A stretch of 64,000 nt of DNA from FEN-1297 sp963834015 (GCA_963834015.1 CAWIAG010000004.1:1426001-1490000); one strand, 5' to 3'; positions 17,916 through 28,062 are shown, numbered from the stretch's first letter. Program-made: numbers and translations. The notes: generated from the sequence alone by a model not told the origin.

Positions 17916-18056
17916 GGGTAGCATCCCTGAACAGTCAAAAAAACTTTATGCACAAATGATCGCACTAAAATTCGTTACATCAGCCTCAGCCGGTTGCCGC
18001 AGACATCCCGGTATTTTTTTAAAGCCTGCTCTCGCCGCAAAGGCGGCGGCCTGCCC
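17916..18056 (+). repeat. 141-bp direct repeat, copy 2
   Basis: Copy of 17649-17789 in direct orientation, 126 bp further on. The high identity suggests a recent tandem-type duplication within the palindrome-rich gap. Confidence 0.85.
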
Positions 18057-18534
18057 AGCTCGTCCCGCCTGCCCCGCCGAGGCGGTGGCTTGTCCCATTA
18101 GAGCGGCGGCAAAGGCGGCGGCCGGCGAAGGTGGCAAAGCCGCTGGCTCCCGGCTCAATCGGCGCGCCGCAATGTGGCAGCGCCACTATTTGGGAAGAAA
18201 AGTGCAAGCCATTCTGCATGTCCATCGGACAGGCAGAATGGCAGCGGACGGCCCCGCAGGGGCAGTGTCGTCGGCATTGTCCCCGGCTCGACGGGCCGCG
18301 CCAGTATGTGGCCGCGTCACTACGTGAGCAAGGTTATTAAACCTTGCCACATTCTTTGCACTTTAGTCCAAAGAACGCTGCATAGTTCGGCTTCAGCCGG
18401 ACTTCAGTAAGTATAATGATAAAGAAAACTTTATTCTTTAAGGATTTTAAAATGAAAAAATTAATCCCAACCGCCGCAGGCGGCCTCCCCCGGAAGCGTG
18501 GCTGACTATCTTAAGTCGCAGGCTTATCCTAAGC

Positions 18535-21375
18535 ATGGCGCTTATAACTTTACTCTCAGGCGCAGTTTTACATGCGCAAACCTACGTAAAACTCAGCGCG
18601 CTGCCTTCCTCATCGCCTGATTCCGTTACAATGCTTTCCGTGCAGGATCTCTCCGGTACAACCTACGTAAACAGGAAATTATACCTGAAAGATCTTGCGT
18701 CGTACCTCGGCGTAAACAATAACATAGCCGCATTCTTCCTCAACCCCGGTGATTTTATTGTAAGCGGCGGCGACAGCATTTCAATTAATTGGAACAGCGC
18801 TAACAGCGGTATCAGTTCCCTTACTTCTGGAATGATTGATTCCGCCCTTGGTTATATCCCCGTATCGCCTTCGGATACAACAGCTATGCTGTCATATTTG
18901 CAGTCTTTAATCAATGCCGGTACAACAGCGCTCCTGGTTAATATAAACTCTAAATTAAATGGTTATTTAACTGCTTTGCCTTCTCTGTCAGGCGATGTAA
19001 CAAGCTCCGGTAATAACGTTTATTTAAACCCCACCGGGGTAACTGCCGGTACATATACCAATCCTTCTGTAAAAGTAAACTCCGAAGGAAGAATAGACTC
19101 AATCTCAAACGGCAGCCCGGGCGGAGTAGCCTCCTTCAACGGCCGCACAGGCGCCGTCATTCCTGCATCAGGTGATTATACCGCTTCGATGGTCGGGCTT
19201 GGCAGTGTAACAAATAATTTGCAGTTGAATGCATCCGCTTTAAGCAACGACAGCAGTTTCAGCGCCAACAGCCCTTCCTTAGTCCCCACCCAGCATGCAG
19301 TAAGGAATTACGTGCTTTCAACCATGGCTTCGGGCACCGCCGGCGTATCCTCCTTCAACGGTAGGACCGGCGCAGTCAACCCCGCTTCCGGTGATTACAC
19401 TCCCTCCATGGTTGGGCTCGGAAACGTTACAAACCGCTCAACCGCTAACGACTCCCTTAATGCATTAAACGCCGCCGCCGCAGATACCTCCGCCTTATTA
19501 AATTATCTCCTTGCATTGTTTAACGGCAGGCAGGCGGCGGGCGTTTATATTATCCCTTCGGATACTGCCGCTATGCTCGTTTACATGCAGGCATTAATAA
19601 ATGCGGATACAACCGCTCTCCTTAACTATATAAATGCAAAATTAAACGGTTTAAGCTCCGCCGGCGTTTCCTCCGTAACCGCCGTTTCGCCACTTGTCAG
19701 TTCCGGCGGAACGTCCCCCTCAATAAGCCTTTCAGCCAGCGGTGTTGCGCCCGGGTCTTATACTAACTCTAATATTACAGTTAACAGCCAGGGTCTCATT
19801 ACATCTGCTTCAAACGGCACCAGTGGAGGAAGTAATGAGGTTTATTGGAATACAGTTGGTGGAACACCCACACGCATAAACAATTACTCATTTACAGTAA
19901 CCGATAATTCTGGTTTAAATAATTATAGCTCATTATATGATAGAGGAACTGTTCTTAAATGGACCGATAGCGGAACTAAGATGGCTATGGTTAATTCATC
20001 TATTTTTACAAGTAATACGGTGACTATAACTGTGATGGGTGATACTATCTCTTCTACTGCGACTATGAGTTCAATGATGTATGCAATTGATAAGGCAATA
20101 AGCATCCCCTTCTCAAGGAATGGAGCGGTGACATTAGGCATTGATATAGGGGGACATTTTTATGCAGATAAAACTTATAAAATATTTGGAATAGATGGTT
20201 ATCATGGTTCTCCTGGTACAACTGGTTCTACCATTTATAATGTTGTAGTTCAGCTAACAAATCCATTATGGATTGCAGTAGGTTCTGGGATCAATACTAT
20301 TGCTTATTCGCGAGATGGTATTTCTTGGACAGGTTTAGGAACTTCAATATTTTCAACTCAGGCTAATGCTGTTGCTTATAATGGATCAATGTGGGTTGCA
20401 GTTGGTCAAGGTTCTAATACTATTGCTTACTCTACAAATGGAACAAATTGGACAGCCGTATCCGGTTCAACATCAATATTTTCAACATCCGGTCTTTGTA
20501 TAGCTTGGAATGGCAATGTGTGGATAGCTGGAGGTAGTGGTACCAATACAATGGCGTATTCAATAAATGGGATAAACTGGACATCTATTTCAGGTTCAAC
20601 ATCAATATTTTCATCTACATGTAGAGGTATAGCTTGGAACGGAAATATGTGGGTTGCTGTAGGAAATGGTACTAATTCTATTGCATATTCTTTAATAAAT
20701 GCTGGGACAAGCGGTTGGACAGTTGTAACAAATTCAAATTCAATTTTTTCAACACAAGGAAATGGAGTAGCCTGGAATGGGAGCATTTGGCTTGCGGCTG
20801 GATATGGTACTAATTCAATTGCATATTCTACAAATGGTACATCGTGGACTGGAGAAGGCAATTTCACGAATGAGGCATATCAAATCGCTTGGAATGGAAA
20901 TTTGTGGGTACTTGCAGGCTATTATTCGGAGGGAATCGCTTACTCAACTAACGGAATTACATGGACTAATACAAATACAAACGTATTTAATTATAGTACA
21001 TATTGTGTAGCAACAGATGGTTTTCTATGGCTAACTGGCGGAGTAATTCAGAATAATAATAGTCTTGCTTATTCTACAAATGGAAGCAACTGGACCAGCG
21101 AAACTACAAATACTCTTTTTTCGAGTGCTGTCTATGGAATAGCCTGTTCTGTTGAACCGGCTAACTTTCCACCAATTGGGCAATCCTCATTATTGCCATC
21201 TCCGTTATGTATTGCATCAGATTCATATTATACTCAAGGGGTAGCAGCTAATAGTGGAACCATTTTAAACTTCGGAAATCTGGTTTTAATTAATTGTACT
21301 GCAGTGAGTACAGTAGCCCCATATAATTTTTATGGTTATCTATTCGTTTTTCCTTATAACAATATTTACAAATAA
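18535..21375 (+). CDS. Tail-fibre-like protein with collar repeats and C-terminal propeller-like repeats
   Basis: 946 residues. Order: hydrophobic N-terminus ending LLSGAVLHAQ (signal-peptide-like, about 1-15); a phage-fibre opening (KLSALPSSSPDSVTMLSVQD); two SSFNGRTGAV.PASGDYT repeats (about 199 and 273) typical of fibre collars; then, from about 575 to 880, roughly a dozen repeats of W-x-A-V-G-x-G-x-N-x-I-A-Y-S-x-N-G-x-x-W-T, likely a beta-propeller. The first half is GC-rich, the second clearly AT-richer (switch near 19830), suggesting domain replacement. An older start at 18452 (MKKLI) is out of frame after a palindromic insertion and runs into a stop; the present start has no good Shine-Dalgarno. 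Confidence 0.65.
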   Translation: MALITLLSGAVLHAQTYVKLSALPSSSPDSVTMLSVQDLSGTTYVNRKLYLKDLASYLGVNNNIAAFFLNPGDFIVSGGDSISINWNSANSGISSLTSGMIDSALGYIPVSPSDTTAMLSYLQSLINAGTTALLVNINSKLNGYLTALPSLSGDVTSSGNNVYLNPTGVTAGTYTNPSVKVNSEGRIDSISNGSPGGVASFNGRTGAVIPASGDYTASMVGLGSVTNNLQLNASALSNDSSFSANSPSLVPTQHAVRNYVLSTMASGTAGVSSFNGRTGAVNPASGDYTPSMVGLGNVTNRSTANDSLNALNAAAADTSALLNYLLALFNGRQAAGVYIIPSDTAAMLVYMQALINADTTALLNYINAKLNGLSSAGVSSVTAVSPLVSSGGTSPSISLSASGVAPGSYTNSNITVNSQGLITSASNGTSGGSNEVYWNTVGGTPTRINNYSFTVTDNSGLNNYSSLYDRGTVLKWTDSGTKMAMVNSSIFTSNTVTITVMGDTISSTATMSSMMYAIDKAISIPFSRNGAVTLGIDIGGHFYADKTYKIFGIDGYHGSPGTTGSTIYNVVVQLTNPLWIAVGSGINTIAYSRDGISWTGLGTSIFSTQANAVAYNGSMWVAVGQGSNTIAYSTNGTNWTAVSGSTSIFSTSGLCIAWNGNVWIAGGSGTNTMAYSINGINWTSISGSTSIFSSTCRGIAWNGNMWVAVGNGTNSIAYSLINAGTSGWTVVTNSNSIFSTQGNGVAWNGSIWLAAGYGTNSIAYSTNGTSWTGEGNFTNEAYQIAWNGNLWVLAGYYSEGIAYSTNGITWTNTNTNVFNYSTYCVATDGFLWLTGGVIQNNNSLAYSTNGSNWTSETTNTLFSSAVYGIACSVEPANFPPIGQSSLLPSPLCIASDSYYTQGVAANSGTILNFGNLVLINCTAVSTVAPYNFYGYLFVFPYNNIYK

Positions 21376-21379
21376 AAAA

Positions 21380-24300
21380 ATGAAAAGAATTTTTTTAACA
21401 TCTATTTTCTGCAAAAATATTATCACCATTTTTTTACTTACAGCATCTGTATTATACTCCCAAACAACAATTACAAAAGTAATTGATCCGGGCGGCAAAG
21501 GAGATTTTACCTCTTTGCAGTCATGGGCTTCTTGGGTTAGTTCTTCAACTTCCGGAAATCTTGTAACTGCTAATGTTATTGAGGTTGCCAGGTGTATATG
21601 TACGAACGGTCAGCCTGATACAGAGCCTTTAAATAGCTGTGTATTAACTATTACCACCGATGCATCTCACTATTTAAAAATTTATGCAGATACTAATTAT
21701 AATGGTGTTAATTATAGGCATAAGGGAAAATATCCGGCTTCTGCGGATAGTGTTTACAGGCTGGAAGTATCCCCGCAATTAATACCTGTAGTTGGTGTTA
21801 CAACATCAAAAATAATAATTGATGGTATTTGTATTAAAAATATTCTTCCCGATAGCTCTTATGGCGGCAACTGTATTCAACTGGCCGATTGCGATCAGGG
21901 CGGAACCATTGAGAATTGTATTTTGGTCGATGATAAAACTTCAATTGCCGGTGATCTTGGAAGCGATGAACATGGTCACGGAATTAGAATAGACGGCGTA
22001 ACAAAGTATTCAAAATATTACATTCATAATAATATCATTTCAGGCTTTAACGATGTTAATGATTTTGCCCCGGGCAACTGTGGAATATTGACCTATCCTG
22101 TAACTGATTCAGTAATTGCTTATGTAGATAACAATACCATTTATAATTGCAAGTTCGGAATCTGGAACCGCGGCGGTGAATCCGGATATGATTCCTGCAG
22201 GGTAATTTTAAGGAATAATATCTTCCAGGATCCAACAGGTGATATTTATTCAGATCCTGTTTATCAGTTGGGAGTATCTCAATTCCCTGTAATTACGGAT
22301 AACGTTATCCTTCCCAATTCAACTCCTGCAGGAATGGTTTTTGATTATGGCTTTGAGGGTACTAAGGTCCCTTTCATTTATGGCGATACTTCTTACGCTT
22401 CGCTTGCCGCTTATCCAGCTCATTCAGGGGCTTATAGTTTATATGTTGCAACCGGTTACTCCGCAATAAGCCTGAATACAAATAATATAACGGTATCTGC
22501 CAATACAACATATACCCTTAATTTTTGTTCGGCCTGGTCAATGGGTAATGCTTTTACCGTAACTATTAAAGACCGCAGCGGGAATACTCTGGGAAGCACA
22601 ACAACTCCTGTAACTAATTCTTATACCTTCACAAATGAAACTGTACAATTTACTACCGGTTCGTCAGCATCTATAATAATTTATATTACATCGGGAACCG
22701 GTGGCGCTTACTGCTTCTTCGATGATTTTCTGCTATGCAAAGGCAATATTATAAGCGGCAGTTGTTATTTTGTAAATCCTGCCGCTGATGATTTTCATTT
22801 ATTAAGCACAGCAGCATTGGCACTGAATACAGCGTTAAATTTGTCAGGCGATGCAAATGATGCTTTTACAACAGATGCAAGCGGAATGTTAAGGCCGTCT
22901 TCATGGGATGTAGGAGCTTTGCAGTTTGGTGGAAGCGATACTTCGGGCACATCATCAATAGGAAGTGACACGGCAACTTCTACAGCTTGTCAGAATATTG
23001 ATTCCCTTATTGCCAAAACAAACGCACTCGAAGCGCAGGGAAATGTAAAATTTAATAACGTTGAAGGTTTCTTCACTGCCTATAAAGTATTTTCTCCAAA
23101 TTTCTTTACTTATATCCAAAATCAGGATTATCCGTTATTTACTCACATCATTCAATCAGCCGGCAATGTTTATATGAATGGTGCGTGTACAATCCCTGCA
23201 TTTGATTTACCTATGGAAGCTATTGTCACGGGTACCCCGTGTGACAGCATAAATGTTGTTTCGGGTGCTCCGCTTACTGGTACAAGAGCTATAGAGATGC
23301 GTAGTGTTGCGGGCGGTGAGGCCGGTGTAGCTCAGAAGATTCAAACAATTATGGGACAGGGCTGCACAGGTTTTTATATACGTTTCCAGTTGTATCTGCC
23401 TGCAAATTTCACGGCTCATAAAACATCATGGACGTCGGGCCATTATGCCTTTGTACCGTTTTTACAGGTACTTGATTCTGCCGCTTCCGGTATATTCCAA
23501 TTCCTTTTGGATCAGGATACTACAAATTATAACAACATTGTTTTGGAAGTTGATACTGTTGTTACTTCAGTTCCTGTTTCAAGAGGTTCGGTAATCAGCA
23601 TTCAGGTTCATTATCAGTACAATGCCGCCTGCCGGGTTTGGATTGGATCTTCTCAGTCTGAAAGCTCTCCTGTATACACACATGCCTGTGCGCCGGCAGT
23701 AAAATTAAATAATGAACTCATTATCGGTTTGGGCTGGACGCAGTACGGCGCCGGGCCGGTTTATATAAATAACGTAACAATTGATAGTGCATTCATTCCG
23801 GATAATTACATCACTCAGCCCCCGTCAACTTATGTGTGGGGAAATTACGATCAGTCGGTTACTTCAACTGTTACTTATGGCAGTAATATCCCGGTAATAG
23901 GCATTATTGATTCTTGTAAAGCCCATGGAATTGAAGCTGATTTAAGTATAGGCGGATGGCCGGGGCAATATACCGGACTGGCTTCTGCCGGTTCAGCCGG
24001 TATAACGGAATGGACAAGCAACACTCCCTGGAATTACATGATGAAAGATACTACTTCATCATGGGTTGATCGGAATAATGTTGCATGGAATACGGGGTTA
24101 AGAGGGCATTGGATTTACAATCTTATAAAATTATTTGAGAAGACCGGGTTTACCGGTGTGGACTTCGATTTTGAATTTATCGGCATGGACACAATAGGAC
24201 TTGCTTCTAAATATCAGGCTAAATTATTTCCGGATTTCCTGCAGGCCCTAAGGGCATCCTTTGATACTGCCGGTCATTCAAACTGGTATATGTCTTTCTG

Positions 24301-27300
24301 TGCGCCTATCCCCTGGGGTAATACTTTTCCGGATACTGCTTATTCCACAACCACGGATGCTTATGGGAATTATTTATGGACTGGTTCCGGATCGCCTTTA
24401 GTCCCTGCAGATTCCATTTTATGGGGAAACTGGAACGACAGGTGGATTGATTGGAATAGAATTTATTCTATAGTGGATGAAGTTCATTTAATGACTTATG
24501 GCTTCTCAGGTATGTGGGATTCCGCTAACACTTGGAATGATGCATTATTCAGAACTCCCGCAGGATATGATTCTAATTATTGGTCTATGGAAAAGATTGA
24601 TAATATTATCGTGGCCCGCGGTTATCCTAAGTCCAAAACGTCTATAGGTTTTGGATTCTTCGGTAATGTCTGGCTACATAATAACGATATTTTTGAACCA
24701 ATTAATGGATTATATACAAATTCAGCGCATACGTGGGCCACCGTTATTACTTTGGGAAATTCAGACCTGCTATATCCTAATTCTTCTAATACATCGCTCA
24801 GCTTTGCTCAAAGATGGCAAAGCATCAAAAGTATGGGCGCCAACTACGGTTTCTGCAAATCCTATAATCAGCCTTTTTATAAATATAATATCCCTGGAAG
24901 CCCGGTAACTTTTCCTCAATGCGGAGTTGATTCATTAACGGGCAGTAATCCGGCTTCTTCAGCTAATTTCATTATAAATTATGACGACAGCCTGAGCACG
25001 GCAAACCGCATGAAATGGGTTTATAATCATGGTTACAAATCAATCTTTATTTGGGAAATTACACAGGATTTTGAACCGAATTCACAAGGAGTTTTAAGGC
25101 CAACTCTTGAAGATGCTATGCAGGCAAATTTATCTCCATATATTCCTCCCGTTCAGCCTGCATGGTATAAAGTTTATTTTGCCAAAAATCAGCACACTTA
25201 TGACACCGTACTGACAGGTCGCGACCTGTCATCTTCCTCATCTTCACCAACACTAATTTTTCCCCTTGGCAATTATACAACAGGTATGCAGCCCGTCTTC
25301 TTATGGCATTCTGTTCCGGGTGCATTGGGGTATGACTTGCAGGCAGCATTGGATACTAACTTTACAAACCCTGTAATTAATTTATTAAACTATCAGGATA
25401 CTATTTATCATTCTTTATTAAATACTTTAGATACAAGCTCAACTTATTATTGGAGGGTTAAAGCTGTAAATGGTTCATGGGCAAGACAGTCATTCAGTAC
25501 TTTCAGTAGTTCTAATACTTTAGCTCCGGTTCAAATTGGTACAATATCATCAACTCAAAGCAATAATCTTTATAACATCATTGTTCCCTGGAATGTTTAT
25601 TATATATCAAATCTTTCAGATAAAGCAACTGAATGCGATTTATTCTTAAACGGGGTTTATGTTGGTACTGATACCGGTTTAACTGTCCGGGCAGGGCAGC
25701 AGCAATCGGATACAGCAAAAGCAACTGTCGGATGGGGAAACTATTCAGTTACAATTGTACAGTATAATTCTTCAGGGGAAACACAGGTAACAGGCCATTA
25801 TTCAACGGCGCCTTTCTCAACACCTATGCAGATGGATACAGCGGGAATAAATATTCTTTGCGATCATCCGTCAATTCAGATTGACAGTAATGGCTGTGAA
25901 GCGGATGTAATTGTAATTAAGGATAGTACAACTTACACTTTTACTTTCCAGACAATAGGAGCTTATAACCCTAATTATACAGTTCTGATTAAAGATAACT
26001 CATTCTTTAATTATTCAACTTCCGGAAATGTATTAACAATTAATGCATCAAGGGGCGGCCTTACAGGTCTCGGGATCAAAGAAAACCAAACCGGCCGGGT
26101 CCGGTATATCGGACTGGCCGTTAAAGATTGGTCTGGCCTCGTCCCAAAATTCCCTCCTTATGTTATGATAAGCAATTTAACCCAGTACTTCCCGGCTTCC
26201 TTGCCTTTCTACAAAGATATAAGGAACGGTAATGCAGATGATAACAAGCGCATGGACGGCGGCTGGTATTATTATTATCCCGCTTATTTAACAAACGGGA
26301 TCCTGGATGTTTATTTAAGGAACTCTTTAAGATTTGGCATTCAGCCTGCTTTTGCATGGTATAACCTGAGTGCTGATAATCCTGCAGTTGATTCTTCCGA
26401 TTTGGTTAATGTACCGTTTTTAGAAACTTATTTCACTGAACTAATGCAGCTTATGAACCATTGTGATTCAGTTATGCACGGTGTCCCGATCAATATAAAT
26501 ATCGAACCGGATTTTATCGGCTATATGATAAAAGACTATCCAACTATGGTTAGTCTGGCTTCCCCTTGCAGTACATCTGCAGCAGTTACAGCCGGCGTAT
26601 TGATTGGCAGTGATCCCGCATTCCCTGGCAATCTTAAGGGGTTCTGCGAGGAAATGGCCTATATAATTAAGAAATACTATCCTTCTGCAGCAATAGGTTG
26701 GGCTTATCCTGTATGGGCGGCGGCTCATAATACAGGTACGGGTGAGATGCATCTTGCTTCAGGTATTATTGCAGGTGACTTCGGACAGCTTGGAGAAACC
26801 GCCGTTGCTCTTGGAATGAATTATTTAACCGACTATATAAGCATTGAAGGTTGGGGCTATGACGGTGCTTATGATACCGGTGAAGGTTCAACTGCATACA
26901 CTAATCCCTCAGGTTCAGTTTGGTTCTGGAATATGCAGCAGTGGGATAATTATTTAATGGCAGCAAATATTTTGAACCAATCCACCGGCTTGGGAATTAT
27001 ATTAAATGGAAATTCAGGGCATATAGACAGCTCGCTCGCACAATCGCCGGCATATTATCATTCAAATAATAGGTTTCCTTCTTTGGCTGATACAACATCG
27101 GCCTATGAAGACTCCGCTCCGGATTTCTTCTTTGGCGATACTATGTATGTAAGCAGCGCCAACAGGTTAACCTGGTTTTCAACTATAGCATCGGGCGATA
27201 CTGCGGGTCTGTCAGTAAATGGTAACACGGTTATATGGAATCAGCACATAACAAAAGCCGCACAGGATGGAGTTATTGGAATTAGCTTCGGCCCGGGTGA

Positions 27301-27421
27301 AGGCATAGACACTCATAATACCCCTGACCCGAATACTAATCCGGTATCTCTGCCTTCAGATCAATATTGGTGGATGGTTAAAGCGCAAAGATATTATAAA
27401 AACCCGGCGCTTCGCCCGTAG
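21380..27421 (+). CDS. Giant tail-spike-like secreted protein with GH18-type and second TIM-barrel-like domains
   Basis: 2013 residues from the ATG at 21380, chosen because it gives a proper signal peptide (MKRIF, hydrophobic core, LYSQ near 25-28). Order: beta-helix-like domain (about 30-310; DPGGKGDFTSLQSWASW opening); carbohydrate-binding-like beta domain (TYTLNFCSAW); lectin-like domain; GH18-type barrel (about 810-1200) with DLSIGGW, then D-F-D-F-E at 928-932 (catalytic Glu 932) and MTYGFSGMWD; an FN3-like domain (YYWRVKAV); and another barrel-like domain (about 1575-2000). GH18 enzymes hydrolyse chitin-type or peptidoglycan-type GlcNAc linkages. Starts 4 bases after the fibre gene's stop. 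Could degrade host surface glycan or be an exported enzyme. Confidence 0.65.
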   Translation: MKRIFLTSIFCKNIITIFLLTASVLYSQTTITKVIDPGGKGDFTSLQSWASWVSSSTSGNLVTANVIEVARCICTNGQPDTEPLNSCVLTITTDASHYLKIYADTNYNGVNYRHKGKYPASADSVYRLEVSPQLIPVVGVTTSKIIIDGICIKNILPDSSYGGNCIQLADCDQGGTIENCILVDDKTSIAGDLGSDEHGHGIRIDGVTKYSKYYIHNNIISGFNDVNDFAPGNCGILTYPVTDSVIAYVDNNTIYNCKFGIWNRGGESGYDSCRVILRNNIFQDPTGDIYSDPVYQLGVSQFPVITDNVILPNSTPAGMVFDYGFEGTKVPFIYGDTSYASLAAYPAHSGAYSLYVATGYSAISLNTNNITVSANTTYTLNFCSAWSMGNAFTVTIKDRSGNTLGSTTTPVTNSYTFTNETVQFTTGSSASIIIYITSGTGGAYCFFDDFLLCKGNIISGSCYFVNPAADDFHLLSTAALALNTALNLSGDANDAFTTDASGMLRPSSWDVGALQFGGSDTSGTSSIGSDTATSTACQNIDSLIAKTNALEAQGNVKFNNVEGFFTAYKVFSPNFFTYIQNQDYPLFTHIIQSAGNVYMNGACTIPAFDLPMEAIVTGTPCDSINVVSGAPLTGTRAIEMRSVAGGEAGVAQKIQTIMGQGCTGFYIRFQLYLPANFTAHKTSWTSGHYAFVPFLQVLDSAASGIFQFLLDQDTTNYNNIVLEVDTVVTSVPVSRGSVISIQVHYQYNAACRVWIGSSQSESSPVYTHACAPAVKLNNELIIGLGWTQYGAGPVYINNVTIDSAFIPDNYITQPPSTYVWGNYDQSVTSTVTYGSNIPVIGIIDSCKAHGIEADLSIGGWPGQYTGLASAGSAGITEWTSNTPWNYMMKDTTSSWVDRNNVAWNTGLRGHWIYNLIKLFEKTGFTGVDFDFEFIGMDTIGLASKYQAKLFPDFLQALRASFDTAGHSNWYMSFCAPIPWGNTFPDTAYSTTTDAYGNYLWTGSGSPLVPADSILWGNWNDRWIDWNRIYSIVDEVHLMTYGFSGMWDSANTWNDALFRTPAGYDSNYWSMEKIDNIIVARGYPKSKTSIGFGFFGNVWLHNNDIFEPINGLYTNSAHTWATVITLGNSDLLYPNSSNTSLSFAQRWQSIKSMGANYGFCKSYNQPFYKYNIPGSPVTFPQCGVDSLTGSNPASSANFIINYDDSLSTANRMKWVYNHGYKSIFIWEITQDFEPNSQGVLRPTLEDAMQANLSPYIPPVQPAWYKVYFAKNQHTYDTVLTGRDLSSSSSSPTLIFPLGNYTTGMQPVFLWHSVPGALGYDLQAALDTNFTNPVINLLNYQDTIYHSLLNTLDTSSTYYWRVKAVNGSWARQSFSTFSSSNTLAPVQIGTISSTQSNNLYNIIVPWNVYYISNLSDKATECDLFLNGVYVGTDTGLTVRAGQQQSDTAKATVGWGNYSVTIVQYNSSGETQVTGHYSTAPFSTPMQMDTAGINILCDHPSIQIDSNGCEADVIVIKDSTTYTFTFQTIGAYNPNYTVLIKDNSFFNYSTSGNVLTINASRGGLTGLGIKENQTGRVRYIGLAVKDWSGLVPKFPPYVMISNLTQYFPASLPFYKDIRNGNADDNKRMDGGWYYYYPAYLTNGILDVYLRNSLRFGIQPAFAWYNLSADNPAVDSSDLVNVPFLETYFTELMQLMNHCDSVMHGVPININIEPDFIGYMIKDYPTMVSLASPCSTSAAVTAGVLIGSDPAFPGNLKGFCEEMAYIIKKYYPSAAIGWAYPVWAAAHNTGTGEMHLASGIIAGDFGQLGETAVALGMNYLTDYISIEGWGYDGAYDTGEGSTAYTNPSGSVWFWNMQQWDNYLMAANILNQSTGLGIILNGNSGHIDSSLAQSPAYYHSNNRFPSLADTTSAYEDSAPDFFFGDTMYVSSANRLTWFSTIASGDTAGLSVNGNTVIWNQHITKAAQDGVIGISFGPGEGIDTHNTPDPNTNPVSLPSDQYWWMVKAQRYYKNPALRP

Positions 27422-27473
27422 GGACAGACAGCCTGCCTGTCTGCATCAATTAACATCAAGATACATGAAAAAT

Positions 27474-27583
27474 CCCCTCTTGGGAGGGGTCTCGGGGGTG
27501 GGTAGAAGAGTTAGTGTTTACAATATTCTAATATTATTCGTTACTAAAAAATTGCAATATTAGAGAGGTTACGACCTCATCTC
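27474..27583. repeat. Composite palindromic repeat, copy B
   Basis: CCCCTCTTGGGAGGGG module (27474-27502), TTCTAATATTATTCG and AATTGCAAT, then GAGAGGTT/ACCTCATCTC (27563-27583). Same order of parts as 10694-10806. Preceded at 27422-27443 by a CAGACAG...CTGTCTG palindrome. Confidence 0.75.
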
Positions 27584-27591
27584 AAATAATT

Positions 27592-27804
27592 ATGGACATA
27601 AAAAAATACAAACAATTTCTTCGGCCGGAACTTCATCAGATGTTGGATGATATCGTCCAATCCACCGGGACAGTAGTAAAAAAATTACCGGCTGTAAATA
27701 CAACCACCGATGGTGCAAGATTATTATTAGAAAACACGGACGGTACTCATACGGAGTACATGAAAATTAACGGCAAGTTCAAACAAGGCAGCACCTTTGA
27801 ATAA
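27592..27804 (+). CDS. Small phage-like protein, unknown
   Basis: 70 residues: a helical N-terminus (YKQFLRPELHQMLDDIVQSTG), then a beta segment (ARLLLENTDGTHTEYMKINGKFKQ) that resembles the short C-terminal unit found at the ends of fibre genes or as small chaperone/attachment genes. It starts just after the palindromic repeat with no good Shine-Dalgarno visible. Unknown function; real-gene status is moderate because it is bracketed by repeats. Confidence 0.5.
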   Translation: MDIKKYKQFLRPELHQMLDDIVQSTGTVVKKLPAVNTTTDGARLLLENTDGTHTEYMKINGKFKQGSTFE

Positions 27805-27816
27805 TCAACAAGTAAT

Positions 27817-28062
27817 CCCCTCTTGACACTATGTGGAGAGGGGACGGAGCCTGCCGGTAAGCAAGTATGTTCGATCAGTCCAATGTGTCCTTTGTATTGT
27901 CGATCAAATCGAAACTCCTCTGAGAATAATCCCCTCTTGGGAGGGGCAGGGGTGGGTCGAAGCGATTGTATTTAGTAAACCCCGGAGTTATTCCGGTATA
28001 GTCAGATAATTTTTAATCATCGTCGAGATGGGGCATAGTTTTCCACTATGTGGCCCCGTCTC
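27817..28062. repeat. Palindromic repeat cluster
   Basis: Fills most of the 311-bp gap 27805-28115. Parts: a CCCCTCTTG...GAGAGGGG module with an 11-base interior ACACTATGTGG (27817-27846); GATCAGTCC..., a standard CCCCTCTTGGGAGGGG...GGGGTGGGT module (27931-27957); and a large hairpin GAGATGGGGC-CATAGT / ACTATG-TG-GCCCCGTCTC (28025-28062). GGTCGAAGCGAT(T/C)GTATTTAG after the module is shared with 53920-53940 outside the cassette. Confidence 0.75.

Larger units (their letters stand above)
17334..18534. repeat. 1.2-kb GC-rich repeat region between nozzle and fibre genes
   Basis: Non-coding despite open frames: those frames are alanine/arginine-rich in every phase and arise from GC-rich palindromes. 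Visible parts are two CCCTCTAGGGAGGGG-type modules (17498-17530 and 17625-17655), many CCGCCGCAGGCGGC and CCCGCAGGGG palindromes, a 141-bp direct repeat, and GGCGCGCC-type repeats. It ends in a hybrid start region for the fibre gene (see 18535). Confidence 0.7.

Noticed and set aside
17398..18056. CRISPR-like appearance of regularly recurring GC-rich palindromes
   Set aside because: Units vary in sequence and spacing, there are no unique equal-length spacers and no cas genes in the window.
17299..18410. Several long open frames (111, 226, 85, 70 and others) on both strands
   Set aside because: They lie in GC-rich palindromic repeats, are alanine/arginine/glycine-rich in every phase and overlap in up to three frames; the region is repeat DNA.
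21380..27421. A diversity-generating retroelement target in the spike or fibre
   Set aside because: No reverse transcriptase, no template-repeat copy and no AAY-rich variable repeat at the C-terminus is visible in the window.
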